A DNA stretch of 64,000 bases, taken from positions 496,001 through 560,000 of the forward strand of contig NZ_RCDA01000001.1 in the NCBI RefSeq assembly GCF_003664325.1, given 5' to 3'. Under the pieces are notes generated by a model, which saw only the letters and a list, made by a program, of their open reading frames with translations, was not told the DNA's origin and did no database searches. A program made the position numbers and the translations under genes. This DNA comes from Alkalispirillum mobile. Its GTDB lineage: Bacteria; Pseudomonadota; Gammaproteobacteria; Nitrococcales; Halorhodospiraceae. This document shows, one piece after another, positions 63,856-64,000 of this stretch (positions within the stretch are counted from its first letter, which is position 1; each line of letters starts with the position of its first letter).

Positions 63856-64000
63856 GCGCCCCCCTCGTAAAGCGTGATCAACAGCGGGTTGGACCGGCGC
63901 ACCAGCGTATGGCCGTCACCGGCCCTCGAGTGGCTGCGCTCGGCGTAGAGCAGGAGCTGGCCCGGGCGGTCGTCGAAAGGCAGTGGCGCCGGGTGCAGGC
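63852..64000 (-). CDS. C-terminal fragment of an upstream eCIS gene (5' end outside window)
   Basis: An open frame from the window edge down to the stop at 63852 gives the last 48 residues, ending LLITLYEGGA. It includes LPFDDRPGQLLLYAERSHS and a Val-Arg-Arg-Ser-Asn turn. It overlaps the ATPase start by 4 bases, so it belongs to the same operon. The fragment is too short to name; structural eCIS genes are expected beyond the edge. Confidence 0.75.
   Translation of the reverse strand, partial: LHPAPLPFDDRPGQLLLYAERSHSRAGDGHTLVRRSNPLLITLYEGGA

Noticed and set aside
45346-64000. Prophage or R-type tailocin
   Set aside because: No capsid, terminase, lysis, integrase or attachment site seen; the AAA+ ATPase and DUF4157 cargo fit eCIS.

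Overview
The window is a GC-rich bacterial chromosome segment, probably from a gammaproteobacterium of the Ectothiorhodospiraceae type (Alkalilimnicola- or Halorhodospira-like). This is inferred from gene content: serS, rarA, lolA and ftsK in a row, the aat-bpt pair, a CysB-type regulator and malate synthase G. Coding density is very high, many genes overlap by 1-4 bases or use TTG/GTG starts, and no gap exceeds 300 bases. I saw no tRNA, rRNA, CRISPR array, IS element or integrase.

Left part (1-20200) is mostly housekeeping. It holds the 3' end of malate synthase G with a clear terminator, a YdcF-type envelope protein, a PBP4-type DD-peptidase and a UvrD/Rep-like helicase. An NtrC-type regulator, its cache-domain kinase and an AI-2E-type permease form an operon. 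Then come cysB, a phasin-like protein, serS, an MliC-type lipoprotein, rarA, lolA, ftsK, and the N-degron pair aat-bpt.

Middle part (20200-45300) is mixed metabolism. It has a hotdog thioesterase and a cysteine synthase. A neighbourhood rich in amide/peptide chemistry follows: two different ATP-grasp proteins, an M20 peptidase, a CocE/NonD hydrolase, a GNAT, a class II glutamine amidotransferase and an HI0933-type flavoprotein. Next is the RNA-repair pair rtcB/archease, divergent from a PRPP synthase across a 9-bp-arm palindrome. A capA - phosphoribosyltransferase - COG2187 kinase-like operon, endonuclease IV, a second M20 peptidase, a PhoU-Na/Pi transporter pair, a patatin phospholipase, a CBS protein and a membrane-anchored serine hydrolase complete this part.

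Right part (45300-64000) is the most striking. It is one long minus-strand operon for an extracellular contractile injection system (eCIS; Afp/PVC-like), cut by the right window edge. In transcription order it encodes a partial protein, an AAA+ ATPase, a 76-aa protein, a CIS tube-associated protein, a LysM protein, a gpD-like spike base, a gpV-like spike tip, a gp25 baseplate wedge, a 394-aa baseplate protein, a baseplate J protein, a tail protein I-like protein and a DUF6519-like fibre candidate. It ends with a 1448-aa DUF4157 protein carrying a C-terminal nuclease-like domain and a helix-hairpin-helix tail, a probable eCIS cargo toxin, followed by a small membrane protein. Tube and sheath genes are not in the window and would be expected beyond 64000.
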